DNA of 37,680 nt from Rhizobium sp. (GCA_019459285.1 JAIBEL010000024.1:1-37680), one strand, 5' to 3'; counted from the first letter of the stretch, positions 1 through 9,177 are shown. Made by a program: numbers and translations. The notes: generated by a model not told the origin, from the letters alone.

Positions 1-393
1 GCGGGGGGGGGGTGGTGGGCTTCTTTTCGGCCGCCGCCCCACTGCGCGGATACGGGCCAGCAGTTCACGCGGATTGAACGGCTTGGGCAGGTAATCGTCG
101 GCGCCGACCTCGAGGCCGATGATGCGATCGATGTCTTCGCCTTTGGCCGACAGCATGATGATAGGGGGAAAGCCCGGCTGCGCGCGCAAGCGCCGCGCGA
201 TCGACAGGCCGTCCTCGCCCGGCATCATCCAGTCGAGCACCAGAAGATCCGGCAAACGGACGGCCAGCAGTCGATTGAGCGCGACCGCGTCTTCCGCCGT
301 CTGGACGCTATAGCCCTGGTTCGTCAGGTATTCCGCTACCAGTTCGCGGATGCCCGGATCGTCGTCGGTCACATAAATACTGTCTTTTTCCAT
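1..393 (-). CDS. ompR: OmpR response regulator, receiver domain (3' end outside window)
   Basis: Reading leftwards from the ATG at 393-391, the frame is open to the window edge, so only about 131 N-terminal residues are present. They form a CheY-like receiver domain: acidic cluster TDDDPGIREL near residues 9-18, phospho-acceptor Asp in LLVLDWMMPGEDGL, and the switch lysine in DDYLPKPFNPRELLARIRAV. The segment AKGEDIDRIIGLEVGADDY is very close to E. coli OmpR, so I call it an OmpR orthologue rather than a generic family member. The winged-helix DNA-binding domain and any envZ partner lie outside the window. After the receiver, the linker turns proline-rich (RPKRSPPPPPP), encoded by the C/G-run at the extreme left edge. 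Members of this family control envelope genes in response to a membrane histidine kinase. A tandem half-site lies 40 bp upstream, suggesting autoregulation (inference). Confidence 0.88.
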   Translation of the reverse strand, partial: MEKDSIYVTDDDPGIRELVAEYLTNQGYSVQTAEDAVALNRLLAVRLPDLLVLDWMMPGEDGLSIARRLRAQPGFPPIIMLSAKGEDIDRIIGLEVGADDYLPKPFNPRELLARIRAVGRRPKRSPPPPPR

Positions 394-432
394 GTGGCAA
401 ATATATCAGCAGGGGCGGCAGGCTATCCGCCG

Positions 433-448
433 GTTACACACTGTTACA
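433..448. promoter_or_regulatory. OmpR/RstA-like tandem half-site
   Basis: Two identical hexamers GTTACA lie at 433-438 and 443-448, exactly 10 bp apart, in the divergent gap between ompR (starts 393) and the exported-protein gene at 542. Tandem 10-bp half-sites are how OmpR dimers bind DNA, and the string TACACACTGTTACA also resembles the RstA box. The position suggests control of ompR itself and/or the rightward genes. I see no convincing -35/-10 pair around it. Confidence 0.45.
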
Positions 449-541
449 AAATCACCCCTGCGTGAAACAGTGCGCTTACTTTCCTCAACCAAACTGCGAA
501 GCGTGGAAGCGAAACAGGCAACCACAGAAATGGAGACCACG

Positions 542-832
542 ATGAACACACGACGAAACTGGATTGTTGGGCTGGCCGGATTGGGACTGGTGATTGCCGT
601 CCCGGTTCAGGCTGCACCGAACTTCATGGATGGCGTGGTCATCGTGGCCAAGCGCGACCGCGCCGATGAGGCTCGGCAGGATGCGCGCGATGGCCGCATG
701 GACGAACGACGCAACACGCGGCGCGATGCCAGGCGCGACCGCGGCGACGAGCCCCAAGGTTACGGCTACGGCTATGAACGTCGCCAGCAACGCAAATACG
801 AGGACGAGGGTCGCCCCCGCGACCGTCGCTGA
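542..832 (+). CDS. Small exported Arg/Asp-rich protein, unknown function
   Basis: Predicted 96 aa. I chose the ATG at 542 because a GGAG ribosome binding site sits just upstream and because it places a signal peptide first: MNTRRNW, then a hydrophobic stretch, then VQAAPN with a likely cleavage after VQA. The frame is open further upstream to an ATG at 392, but that would bury the signal peptide. The mature part is extremely charged (repeated RRD, DARD and RR runs) and ends in a Gly/Tyr then Arg/Lys-rich tail. I recognise no domain. It is the first of three tandem genes for small exported proteins divergent from ompR, so an envelope role is likely, but no specific function can be assigned. 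Confidence 0.75.
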   Translation: MNTRRNWIVGLAGLGLVIAVPVQAAPNFMDGVVIVAKRDRADEARQDARDGRMDERRNTRRDARRDRGDEPQGYGYGYERRQQRKYEDEGRPRDRR

Positions 833-877
833 CCTCAGAGCGCAAGCACTGAATTCACTGTAGCAAGGAGAGTAAGC

Positions 878-1465
878 ATGAAAACACGCTTTTTGAACAC
901 GACCCTGGTCGCTGCCCTGCTTGTCGCCAGCGGCGGCGCATACGCCGGCCCCGGCCGTTATGACGCGGATGGCTTCGTCACCCGCGCCCGCGTGCTTTCG
1001 AGCACGCCGATTTACGATACGGTCAACGAGCCGCGCCGCGAATGCTGGACAGAAACCGTCGGCCACGAAACCCGCAGCTACCGGGAAGGAAACGGCGGCG
1101 GCGGTGCGATTCTCGGCGCCATCGCCGGTGGCCTGCTCGGCTCCACCGTCGGCAAGGGCGACGGTCGGGTGGCCGCCGCTGCCGTGGGTGCAGCCACGGG
1201 CGCCGTGGTAGGCGACCGCTGGAATGGCGGCGGCACACGCTACGAAGAAACGCGCCCGCGTCAGGTCGAGCGTTGCCGGGTCCAGGATAACTATCGCCAG
1301 GTCGTCAGCGGCTACGACGTGCGCTACCGCTTCCAGGGACGCGAATACAGCACCCGCCTGCCGTACGACCCCGGCAAGTGGCTGACGCTGAACGGAAACT
1401 TTGCGGTGGCCGATGATCCGCGCGATGCGCGCTGGAACGACGGCCGCGGCGACTGGAACGATTAA
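878..1465 (+). CDS. Exported glycine-zipper protein, YcfJ-like
   Basis: Predicted 195 aa with AAGGAGAG upstream. A signal peptide of about 23 residues ends AYAGPG. The middle holds a glycine-zipper two-helix segment (GGGGAILGAIAGGLLG, then GDGRVAAAAVGAATGAVVGDR), typical of Rick_17kDa/SlyB/YcfJ envelope proteins. It is flanked by a conserved-looking Cys (RRECWTE) and a C-terminal part with RCRVQDNYRQVVSGYDVRYRF and LPYDPG. The overall plan (signal peptide, Cys, glycine zipper, Cys, beta-rich tail) matches the YcfJ group. No lipobox Cys follows the signal, so it is probably periplasmic or outer-membrane associated rather than a lipoprotein. Genes of this kind are often induced by envelope stress, which fits its place beside ompR (inference). 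Confidence 0.85.
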   Translation: MKTRFLNTTLVAALLVASGGAYAGPGRYDADGFVTRARVLSSTPIYDTVNEPRRECWTETVGHETRSYREGNGGGGAILGAIAGGLLGSTVGKGDGRVAAAAVGAATGAVVGDRWNGGGTRYEETRPRQVERCRVQDNYRQVVSGYDVRYRFQGREYSTRLPYDPGKWLTLNGNFAVADDPRDARWNDGRGDWND

Positions 1466-1508
1466 CGCGCATCCGTAGACCCGCCCCAATCTGTAAAGGA
1501 GAACAACT

Positions 1509-1883
1509 ATGTTACGCACCCTGCTGATTGCAGCCGCCCTGCTCACCGCCTCAAGTGCCAGTTTCGCTCATGGCGGCAGTTACGGTTATGGCCGTGTGGT
1601 ATCGGTCGAGCCGAACTTCGTCATTTCGTTCGGGACCTATCGGCCCGATGGCTTCCGGGTTCTGTACGAGTCGGGCGGCAGCCGCTACTGGACCCGGACG
1701 TCATACTATCCCGGCTCCACCATCGTGTTGCCCCCACCCTATCGGGTCGAGCGTGTCTATTACCGTGACTACAACAGGTCCTGGGATGATCGCGGCTGGA
1801 ACCACCGCCATGGTGGTCGGGATGGCTGGCGCGAGGAACGCCGGGAACATCGCCGCGAGCACCGCCGTCATGACTACGACTGA
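1509..1883 (+). CDS. Small exported His/Arg-rich protein, unknown function
   Basis: Predicted 124 aa with a strong AAAGGAGA site upstream. The N-terminus is a clear signal peptide (MLRTLLIAAALLTASSASFA, cleavage before HGG). The mature region has a short beta-like section (YGRVVSVEPNFVISFG, RVLYESGGSRYWTR) with PPPYRVERVYY. It ends in a highly charged tail rich in Arg, His, Asp and Trp from about residue 90 onward. The tail could bind metal or polyanions, but that is speculation. It follows the glycine-zipper gene by 43 bp in the same direction and probably shares its transcript. I do not recognise a named family. Confidence 0.78.
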   Translation: MLRTLLIAAALLTASSASFAHGGSYGYGRVVSVEPNFVISFGTYRPDGFRVLYESGGSRYWTRTSYYPGSTIVLPPPYRVERVYYRDYNRSWDDRGWNHRHGGRDGWREERREHRREHRRHDYD

Positions 1884-1938
1884 ACCGACCCGGAACGATG
1901 GCATGCAAGCGCACCGACCCGGATGCGGAGAGCCTGGA

Positions 1939-3819
1939 TCAGATTTCCACCCGTGATCCCAGTTCGATCACCCGGTTTGCTGGCAGGTTGAAATACTCCA
2001 CCGCACTTCCGGCATTGCGCGACAACCACCGAAACAGCTGTTCGCGCCAGTGGGACATCCCGCTGTCGATCTCCTGGCTGGGTACGATGGTTTCGCGGCT
2101 CAGGAAATACGAGGTCTGCATGGGCTCGAATGTCAGGCCGAATTGCGGCCCCAGGCTTTCGAGCGCAGCGGGCACGTCGGGACGGTTCTTGAAACCGAAG
2201 GTGAGGATCACGGCATAGGCTTCGTTGCCCAAGGGCTCGACCTGCATGCGGTCTTCGAACGCGACCCACGGTTCGGTCTTGATCTTGACAGTGAGAAACA
2301 CCAGCCGTTCGTGCAGCACCCGGTTGTGGTTGAGGTTGTGCAGTAGCGCATGCGGCACGGTATGGGCGCTGGCATTGAGGAATACCGCGGTTCCCGGAAC
2401 GCGCGTCGGCGGATGCGCCATGAGAGCGGCGAGGAAATCGGTCAGGGCAATATCCGCTGCGCCGACCCGGGTCAGTAGACAGCGCCTTCCGCGCACCCAG
2501 GTTCGCATGACGATGAACACCAGTCCCCCCAGGATCAGCGGAAACCAGCCGCCCTCGGTGATTTTCAGCAGACTGGATGAAAAGAATGCGGCATCGATCA
2601 ACAGGAACATGGCAGTCACCGCAAGACTGCCGAACAGGCCATACCGCCACCCGTAATGAATGACGAAAAAGGTGAGCAGCGTCGTCACCAGCATGGTGCC
2701 GGTTACGGCGAGCCCGTATGCCGCGGCGAGGTGGTCCGACTTGCCAAAACCGGCGACCACCGACACGACGAGCACGAACAGCAGCCAGTTGACGACCGGA
2801 ATGTAGATTTGCCCGAATGCCTTGGACGACGTCTGCACCACCTGCATGCGCGGCAGGTAGCCCAGTTGGATGGCCTGCCGCGTGAGCGAGAAGGCGCCGG
2901 TAAGGGTGGCCTGAGCGGCGATAACTGTCGCAGCGGTAGCCAGCACCACCATGGGATAGAGCGCCCAGGCAGGGTAGAGCAGAAAGAAGGGATTGTGTCC
3001 GGCAGCGGGTATCCGCGACAACAGGGCGCCCTGGCCCAGATAATTCAGCACCAGAGCAGGAAACACCAGGCCATACCACGCCAGCCGGATCGGCGCGCGG
3101 CCGAAATGGCCCATGTCGGCATACAACGCTTCGGCACCGGTAAAGGCCAGCAGTACGGCCCCCAGCACCACGAACGACGCAAAGCCGTGGCGGGTGATGA
3201 ACCACCAGGCATGTTCCGGATAGAGCGCGTTCAGTACCTGTGGATAGTGTGCTATCTGGTACGCGCCTCCTACCGCCAGCGCGACAAACCAGAACATTGC
3301 GATCGGACCGAACCAGGCGCCCACGCTGGCCGTCCCATGCTGCTGCATGATGAACAGGCCGGTGAGCACGGCGATGGCCAGCGGCATCACATAGGGTTCG
3401 AACACACGAGTGCCGATCGACAGGCCTTCGACCGCAGACAGTACCGAAATCGCAGGGGTCAGTACGGCATCGCCATAGAACAGGGCAGCACCCGCCATGC
3501 CGGTCAGCGCCACCATACGCAATGCGCGCGGCCGCTCCGCTACGGCCTGCCGTGCCAGCGCAAGCAGGGCCATGATGCCGCCTTCGCCGTGGTTGTCGGC
3601 ACGCAGCACCAGCAATACGTATTTCAGGGACACCACCAGCATCAACGCCCAGAAAATCGCCGACGCGGCGCCTAGCACGGTCTCGGGCCCGGCGGGGATG
3701 CCATGGGCCGGACTCAGGGTTTCCTTCAGGGCATAGAGCGGGCTGGTGCCGATGTCGCCATAGACAACGCCGAGCGCCGCAAGCGTCAGCGCTGCGCGGC
3801 TGTGAGCGTGTGCTTCCAT
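1939..3819 (-). CDS. kup: Low-affinity potassium transporter Kup
   Basis: Predicted 626 aa, the usual length for Kup/Trk-D proteins. The N-terminal signature GVVYGDIGTSPLYAL lies at about residues 17-31 and NHGEGGIMALLAL near 75. About twelve hydrophobic segments follow, then a soluble C-terminal domain from roughly residue 460. Kup is an inner-membrane K+/H+ symporter for constitutive potassium uptake. The stop at 1939 lies 55 bp from the convergent exported-protein gene, with no obvious terminator between. It follows fpr by 35 bp on the same strand, so co-transcription is possible. A +1 frame open across much of the same strand is a shadow. Confidence 0.96.
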   Translation of the reverse strand: MEAHAHSRAALTLAALGVVYGDIGTSPLYALKETLSPAHGIPAGPETVLGAASAIFWALMLVVSLKYVLLVLRADNHGEGGIMALLALARQAVAERPRALRMVALTGMAGAALFYGDAVLTPAISVLSAVEGLSIGTRVFEPYVMPLAIAVLTGLFIMQQHGTASVGAWFGPIAMFWFVALAVGGAYQIAHYPQVLNALYPEHAWWFITRHGFASFVVLGAVLLAFTGAEALYADMGHFGRAPIRLAWYGLVFPALVLNYLGQGALLSRIPAAGHNPFFLLYPAWALYPMVVLATAATVIAAQATLTGAFSLTRQAIQLGYLPRMQVVQTSSKAFGQIYIPVVNWLLFVLVVSVVAGFGKSDHLAAAYGLAVTGTMLVTTLLTFFVIHYGWRYGLFGSLAVTAMFLLIDAAFFSSSLLKITEGGWFPLILGGLVFIVMRTWVRGRRCLLTRVGAADIALTDFLAALMAHPPTRVPGTAVFLNASAHTVPHALLHNLNHNRVLHERLVFLTVKIKTEPWVAFEDRMQVEPLGNEAYAVILTFGFKNRPDVPAALESLGPQFGLTFEPMQTSYFLSRETIVPSQEIDSGMSHWREQLFRWLSRNAGSAVEYFNLPANRVIELGSRVEI

Positions 3820-3854
3820 GAAGCGGTGATGCCGGAAGGGGCGAAGCCGGCAGA

Positions 3855-4601
3855 TTATTCGTGATGCACGACAAACGCAACTTCAGTGGTGAAATTGCCG
3901 ATACCTCGATGGTTGGTCAACGTCCAGCCGGTGTCCTTCAAATGATGCGTGAGTTCGCGCGTCATCGCCGGATTGCCGCAGATCATCACGCGGTCGTGTT
4001 CCGGGTCGGGCGCCGGCAGACCGAGGCGCTGCGACAACGCACTCGAGCGGAACAGGTCGCCGCCGCGTTCGGGGGTGGGAAACGGCTCGCGCGTCACCGT
4101 TGGCACGTAGTACAACTGCGGGTTGTCCATGGCCTCGATTTCGGCACGGTAGGCCAGTTCGGCCACCGTGCGCACCGAGTGCACCAGCACCACGTTCTCA
4201 TAGCGTGCATAGAGTTCGGGATCGCGGATCAGACTCATGAATGGCGCCAGCCCGGTGCCAGTGGCGAGCATGTACAGCACGCGACCGGGCAATACATGGT
4301 TCAGCGTGAGCGAACCAGTAGCCTTGCTGTTGACCCACACGCTGTCGCCGGGACGGATGTGGACCAGTTGACTGGTCAGGGGGCCATCCGGCACGTGGAT
4401 GCTGAGGAACTCCAGATGGTCGTGATCGGCAGTGGAAACGATGGAATACGCGCGCGCCACCAGCTTGCCTTCGCGCTTCAGGCCGATGGTGACGAACTCG
4501 CCGTTCTCGAAGGAAAAATCCTGCGGACGGCTCAGGGTAAAACTGAACGTCTTGTCCGACCACGGACGCACCGATTGCACTGTTTGTTCACTGTAAGGCA
4601 T
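3855..4601 (-). CDS. fpr: Ferredoxin--NADP reductase
   Basis: Predicted 248 aa, typical of bacterial Fpr. The FAD-binding motif RAYSIVS lies at residues 50-56. The NADP-binding motif ATGTGLAPFMS is at 113-123, and VMICGNPAMTRELTHHL is further on. The C-terminus (GIGNFTTEVAFVVHHE) has the extended tail of the subclass that shields the flavin. It transfers electrons between NADPH and ferredoxin or flavodoxin in the cytoplasm, commonly in oxidative-stress defence. A GGAG site precedes the ATG. The upstream 169 bp to cca probably hold its promoter, but I cannot place one firmly. Confidence 0.95.
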   Translation of the reverse strand: MPYSEQTVQSVRPWSDKTFSFTLSRPQDFSFENGEFVTIGLKREGKLVARAYSIVSTADHDHLEFLSIHVPDGPLTSQLVHIRPGDSVWVNSKATGSLTLNHVLPGRVLYMLATGTGLAPFMSLIRDPELYARYENVVLVHSVRTVAELAYRAEIEAMDNPQLYYVPTVTREPFPTPERGGDLFRSSALSQRLGLPAPDPEHDRVMICGNPAMTRELTHHLKDTGWTLTNHRGIGNFTTEVAFVVHHE

Positions 4602-4770
4602 GCTTCACTCCGTTTCCGATTTCGATCAATCTTGCCGCACCGTTTCGCGACATGCAACTAGCCCACTCGCAAATTGGACGCACAGGATTGGGTGCAGTTC
4701 CAAACCATATGACGTTCGTGTTACCCCGCTCCGGGAGCGCCTGGCTCCTGTTTTCACACCCCATTTGCAC

Positions 4771-6000
4771 TCAAAAGAGCTTTACGGCTCCGTGATCGCG
4801 CCACGCCGTCACGGCCTGGGTGCGCGCCTGGAAGATCGCTTCCCGTATCCGCGTCGGCTTTGCGTTCCGCGCCACCTCGGCGGCATCGATGGTCTGTGCC
4901 ACCAGCAGTGCCTGACGTAGATATCCGGGCGCGGGAAACGGTTTTTCCTCGTAGCCGGGACGGCCGCGGAAATCGCATTCGCACGCCTGCAGGAAGGCAT
5001 CGAAGCGCTCGGGGCGACGGAAGGCATCGACCCGCTCCAACAACTCGACGACCGTTCCAGGGCGCAATTCAAGCGCGCGATGGACGTTGCCATGGTCGCG
5101 TGCCACCGCGACAGCGAGATCGCGGCAGTCAACCGGCACTCGAACACGCTCGCTCAACGCCCGTACCAGATCGACGCTCTTGGCTTCGTGACCATGGTGC
5201 GCAGGCCACCGTTCGGGCGGGGTGACGCCCTTGCCGAGATCATGCGTCAAGGCCGCGAAACGCACCGGCAGGCTCATGCCCTGTTGCGCCGCCCAGTCGA
5301 CGACCCGCATGACGTGAACGCCGGTATCGATTTCCGGATGGTGCTGAGGCGGCTGCGGCACGCCGAACAGGCGATCGATTTCAGGAAACAGCCGAGCCAG
5401 TGCGCCGCAATCTCGCAGCACCTGGAACATGCGCGAGGGTTGCGCTTCCATCAGGCCGCGTGCGATTTCCTGCCACACGCGCTCAGGCACCAGCGCATCG
5501 ATTTCGCCGTTGTCCACCATCTTCCGCATCAGCGTATTGGTTTCCGGCACCACGGCAAAATCGGTGAAACGGGCGGCGAAACGGGCCACCCGCAGAATAC
5601 GCACCGGGTCTTCGGCAAAGGCCTCGCTGACATGACGGAAGACTTTTGCGGCCAGATCGGCCAGCCCACCGTGGGGATCGATCAACGCCCCGCTCTCGTC
5701 CTCGGCCATCGCGTTGATGGTGAGGTCGCGCCGGCGCAGATCCTCTTCCAGCGTAACTTCCGGTGCGGCATAGACGGTAAAGCCCTTGTAACCGTGTCCG
5801 GATTTGCGCTCGGTGCGCGCGAGCGCGTATTCCTCGTGGGTTTCCGGGTGCAGGAAAACGGGAAAATCCTTGCCGACCGGCTGGTAGCCCAGCGCCACCA
5901 TGTCGTCGGGTGTCGCGCCGACGACGACATGATCGCGGTCGGCCACCGGCAGCCCCAGCAACCGGTCACGCACTGCGCCGCCAACGATGTAGGTTTTCAT
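4771..6000 (-). CDS. cca: CCA-adding enzyme (tRNA nucleotidyltransferase)
   Basis: Predicted 409 aa from the ATG at 6000. The frame is open further upstream, but [16 protein letters not shown] is the canonical family N-terminus. The nucleotidyltransferase head has the GGAVRD motif, and [11 protein letters not shown] follows near residue 95. An HD-type domain follows ([25 protein letters not shown]), as in the gammaproteobacteria-type multifunctional CCA enzymes with phosphohydrolase activity. It builds or repairs the 3' CCA end of tRNAs. It starts 16 bp after the NDUFA9-like gene and probably shares its transcript, an arrangement common in betaproteobacteria. Confidence 0.96.
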   Translation of the reverse strand: MKTYIVGGAVRDRLLGLPVADRDHVVVGATPDDMVALGYQPVGKDFPVFLHPETHEEYALARTERKSGHGYKGFTVYAAPEVTLEEDLRRRDLTINAMAEDESGALIDPHGGLADLAAKVFRHVSEAFAEDPVRILRVARFAARFTDFAVVPETNTLMRKMVDNGEIDALVPERVWQEIARGLMEAQPSRMFQVLRDCGALARLFPEIDRLFGVPQPPQHHPEIDTGVHVMRVVDWAAQQGMSLPVRFAALTHDLGKGVTPPERWPAHHGHEAKSVDLVRALSERVRVPVDCRDLAVAVARDHGNVHRALELRPGTVVELLERVDAFRRPERFDAFLQACECDFRGRPGYEEKPFPAPGYLRQALLVAQTIDAAEVARNAKPTRIREAIFQARTQAVTAWRDHGAVKLF

Positions 6001-6016
6001 GGCGGCGCGGCGGTTC

Positions 6017-7054
6017 CTAGCGGTGGGCGTTTTCCCGGTAATCCTCGTACCGCGCGCGCGGCGTATCGGCACGCAGGTATTCGGGGGCGATGGCTTCGAG
6101 CGACGCCGGCTGGAAATCGAATACCGACGGCCAGCTACCGCGACATACGTTGTCCGTGCATAGGGCATAGTAGTTGTCGCGCGTCATCAGCTTCTTGCCA
6201 GGCTTGAATTCCAGCGCCCAGGCCTGGAAATACGACATCCATTTGCCCAGCGGGATGATGCTGCGCTTCTTGCCGATGACGTCGCCGACGTAACTCACGA
6301 GCTCCTGCAAGGTATACACGTTGGGGCCGCACAGATCATAGGTCTGGCCGTAGGTGGCGGTGTTGTCGAGGCTGTCGGCAAAGGCGCGGGCAACATCGTC
6401 GACATGCACCGGCGCAAAGCGGCTGCCGGATGCGGCGAGCGGCAGGATCGGGAAACTTTTGAGCAGCCGGGCGAACATCGACAGGAAGGAATCGCCGCGG
6501 CCGAATATCACCGACGGACGGAAGATGGTGACGTTGAGGTCGTAGCCATGGATGAACTTGGGTCCGTTGAGGTACCAGTTCTCATGCTCGCTGTGGCGCA
6601 TGGCGGCTTCCCGCACCAGCGCCTCGGCAATGCCCTTGGAGCGCTGATAGGCCGAGCGCGAGTTCGGATCGGCACCGAGCGCGCTCATGTGCAGCAGACG
6701 ATGCACGCCGGATTCGCCGCAGGCATGAATGACCTTGCGCGGCAGTTCGACATGGACCTTCTGGAAATCGCCACGACGCGCACTGGGCAGGTCGATGCGA
6801 CCGACCTTGTCTTCGTGCAGAATGCCGACCAGATTGATGACGGCATCCATGCCGCGGAAATGCTGGATGAGTTCCTGCTGGTCATGCACGTCGGCCTCGA
6901 TCACGTCCACCGTGGGCAGCAGGATCAGTTCCTTGGCCATTTCGCGACGATGGGAAAGCACGCGAACCTGGAGGCCGCGCGCGGCGAGTTGGCTGACGAG
7001 CTGGGTACCGACAAAACCGGAGCCGCCGAGGATGCAGATGCGTTGAATCTTCAT
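6017..7054 (-). CDS. NDUFA9-like NAD(P)-binding reductase family protein
   Basis: Predicted 345 aa. The Rossmann motif [10 protein letters not shown] lies at residues 10-19. Further family features are [27 protein letters not shown] (the atypical SDR Y-x3-K) and [18 protein letters not shown]. This is the complex I NDUFA9-subunit family of extended, atypical short-chain dehydrogenases. In bacteria its substrate is generally unknown; some relatives are linked to quinone or respiratory function. Membership is clear, but the reaction is not. It lies between slt and cca on the same strand, a frequently seen trio. A TATATA-like -10 region at about 7070 could be its promoter. Confidence 0.9.
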   Translation of the reverse strand: MKIQRICILGGSGFVGTQLVSQLAARGLQVRVLSHRREMAKELILLPTVDVIEADVHDQQELIQHFRGMDAVINLVGILHEDKVGRIDLPSARRGDFQKVHVELPRKVIHACGESGVHRLLHMSALGADPNSRSAYQRSKGIAEALVREAAMRHSEHENWYLNGPKFIHGYDLNVTIFRPSVIFGRGDSFLSMFARLLKSFPILPLAASGSRFAPVHVDDVARAFADSLDNTATYGQTYDLCGPNVYTLQELVSYVGDVIGKKRSIIPLGKWMSYFQAWALEFKPGKKLMTRDNYYALCTDNVCRGSWPSVFDFQPASLEAIAPEYLRADTPRARYEDYRENAHR

Positions 7055-7096
7055 ATTGTTGCTCGTTTATGTATATAAGGCGATGCTGATTTTAGC

Positions 7097-7150
7097 CCGG
7101 AAGCTTCATAAATTCCCGCGATGATCACGCAGGATTCATGAAACTTCCGG
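7097..7150 (-). terminator. Long imperfect hairpin after slt
   Basis: Arms 7097-7116 and 7132-7150 pair over about 16 bp, starting immediately after the slt stop at 7152. In the RNA of the minus strand the two imperfect positions become G-U pairs, while in plus-strand RNA they would be A-C mismatches. This points to function in minus-strand RNA. No long U run follows, so it may be a processing or stability hairpin between slt and the NDUFA9-like gene rather than a simple terminator. Confidence 0.5.
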
Positions 7151-7151
7151 A

Positions 7152-9116
7152 CTAGTCGTTCGGCTGTTCGACTTCCAGCGACGTATCCGGATCGGGTGTC
7201 GCGACGACCGGCATCTCGCGCGGCGGGACCAGGCCTAGCCGCTCTTTCAGCAGCACCGAGGGCTGGCCGAAACGCACCGCATAATACATGGCGTTGCTCA
7301 TCACTTTCTTCACGTAGCCGCGCGTTTCGGCAAACGGGATCGACTCGATGTAGATCGCGGCTTCCATCGGTTGCGTGCTGCGCCAGCGCTGCGCACGCCC
7401 CGGGCCTGCATTGTAGGCGGCGGTGGCCAGTACCGGCGAACCGTCCAGCGTGGACAGCACGTGTTTCAGGTAATACGCGCCAAACTGGATGTTCCTGGCA
7501 GGATCGCGCATCTCGTCCACCTGAAAGCGCCGGATACCGAGGCGCTTCGCGATCCAGCGCGCCGTGGCGGGCATGATCTGCATCAGGCCGGCGGCGCCGA
7601 CGCTCGAGCGCGCGACGTTGACGAAACGGCTTTCCTGCCGCATGAGGCCATATACCCACGCCTCGTCGATGTCGTTTTCGCGTGCGGCTTGATGCGCCTG
7701 CTCGCGATAGGGCGCCAGAAAGCGCAGCTCGAAATCGTGCAGTTCGCGGGTGCGCTCGGCCGTGTTGATGGCGCTGTCATACCATTCCATGCGTCGGGCG
7801 AGCTCGGCCGCAGCCAGCAACTGCGTATCGGAAAAATCCCGGACCGTCCAGTTCCATTCCTGGGTGGCAGCAGCACGCAGGCCGAGTTCGTAGAGAGCCA
7901 CGGCACGGGCAATCCCCGGCTGACGGGCGATCTCGGCCACGTCGCTGCCGCCCGTCTTGATGTTGACGGCGGGCGCCGCCTGCATGACTGGCCCGAGTTC
8001 TTCCTGGGCAAGTTGGCTGTAGTAATCGTGGTCATGCGACAAGGCCAGGAAAATGGCGTTGGCGGCAACGTGCTGGCCGCTTGCCTGCAGTGCGCGAGCG
8101 CGCCAGTAGCGCCACACGGGCTGCGCACGAGCGGCCTCCCCCATACTGTCGATCGCCTGCTGAACGGTTTTCCAGTCAGCCACGCGAAGCGCTGCGCGCG
8201 CCCACCATTCACGCTGGGCGTCGTTCACCGCCACGCTCCCGGCCTGCTGGAACCAGTCCAGCGCGAGCAATTCGTGGCGGCGCGCGGCCCAGGTGGCGAG
8301 TCGTGCCCAGGCCGTGCGCAATTCCACCGGATTGAACTGCGGCGCCCATTTACGCAACGCCTGTTCCGCCTGGGCGGAGTCGCGCCGGGCCAGTTGGTCG
8401 AGCACATAGAGCGCAATTTCACGGTCGCTGCGCCGGGCCAGATCGAGGGTGCCTGCATTCAACAGGCGGGCCGGATCGCGGGTTGCCTGATCCAGCAAGC
8501 TGCCAGACGGACGTTGCGCTTCGGCCAGGGCGTTGGCGACCACCTTGGCCACATTGGGGTTACCCGCTTCCAGCGCCAGACGGAAACGCCGCCAGATATC
8601 TTCCTCGCCGATCAGTCCGGCCTCGATCAACTGCATGAACAGGGGGCTACAGGCCGATGGCATGTCGCGCCCGGTAAACCACAGGGAAACCGCCTCCCGT
8701 TCGTGGCTGCGATTGCCCTGAGCCCATTCTGCACGATAGGCATAGCACTGAAGCGCCGCATCGGGTTTGACGAGCCGCGGATATTCGGCCAGGAACACCG
8801 GCCAGGCTTGGCGCGCACCGAGCGATTTCAGCCAGTCGGCGCGCAAGACCTCGGCCAGCCGGCTGCCCGGGTAACGCGCCAGGAAATCAGCGATACGGGC
8901 ATCGTCGGTGCGGCTGTCCAGCGTCAGGCGCCAGTACTCGACATAGGGCGCCAATACATGGCCGGAGGGTATCTTGCGCGCGGCACGCTCCAGATCCACA
9001 AGCTTGCGCGCAGCATATGCTTGTTGCGCCTGTTTCACGGCAGCGTCACCCGGGGCGGCCCAGGCGGCCGTCACGATGAAGGACCCCAGCAGCAAGAACA
9101 CGATTATCCGAAACAT
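7152..9116 (-). CDS. slt: Soluble lytic murein transglycosylase
   Basis: Predicted 654 aa, the size of Slt70. A signal peptide (MFRIIVFLLLGSFIVTAAWAA) leads into a long alpha-helical superhelix, then a C-terminal SLT domain. There the catalytic Glu lies in YGLMRQESRF, followed by GAAGLMQIMPATA and ATAAYNAGPGRAQRW, the three classic family 1A motifs. It cleaves the MurNAc-GlcNAc bond of peptidoglycan in the periplasm with formation of 1,6-anhydroMurNAc. A hairpin follows its stop codon. The 61-bp gap to ilvA holds no obvious ribosome binding site of strength. Confidence 0.96.
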   Translation of the reverse strand: MFRIIVFLLLGSFIVTAAWAAPGDAAVKQAQQAYAARKLVDLERAARKIPSGHVLAPYVEYWRLTLDSRTDDARIADFLARYPGSRLAEVLRADWLKSLGARQAWPVFLAEYPRLVKPDAALQCYAYRAEWAQGNRSHEREAVSLWFTGRDMPSACSPLFMQLIEAGLIGEEDIWRRFRLALEAGNPNVAKVVANALAEAQRPSGSLLDQATRDPARLLNAGTLDLARRSDREIALYVLDQLARRDSAQAEQALRKWAPQFNPVELRTAWARLATWAARRHELLALDWFQQAGSVAVNDAQREWWARAALRVADWKTVQQAIDSMGEAARAQPVWRYWRARALQASGQHVAANAIFLALSHDHDYYSQLAQEELGPVMQAAPAVNIKTGGSDVAEIARQPGIARAVALYELGLRAAATQEWNWTVRDFSDTQLLAAAELARRMEWYDSAINTAERTRELHDFELRFLAPYREQAHQAARENDIDEAWVYGLMRQESRFVNVARSSVGAAGLMQIMPATARWIAKRLGIRRFQVDEMRDPARNIQFGAYYLKHVLSTLDGSPVLATAAYNAGPGRAQRWRSTQPMEAAIYIESIPFAETRGYVKKVMSNAMYYAVRFGQPSVLLKERLGLVPPREMPVVATPDPDTSLEVEQPND

Positions 9117-9177
9117 CGTGCGAGGGTAACATGCACGATGCGACTAGCCCCGGGTACCGAGGAGGATGAGCGCTGCG

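Noticed and set aside
1..12. G-run at the left edge as a biological repeat
   Set aside because: It encodes a Pro-run in the OmpR linker and sits at the window edge, so it may be real or a sequence-end artefact; no repeat can be claimed.
485..1546. Long open frame on the minus strand across the three exported-protein genes
   Set aside because: The plus-strand genes have signal peptides, ribosome binding sites and a recognisable glycine zipper. The minus frame is a GC-rich shadow with no family features.
1874..3880. 668-codon frame overlapping kup on the same strand
   Set aside because: Its translation is Arg/Cys/His-rich and unlike any protein, whereas the 626-aa frame is a clear Kup.
4727..4739. 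CGCTC/GAGCG hairpin between fpr and cca
   Set aside because: Only five pairs, no T run on either strand and a 3-nt loop; too weak to call.
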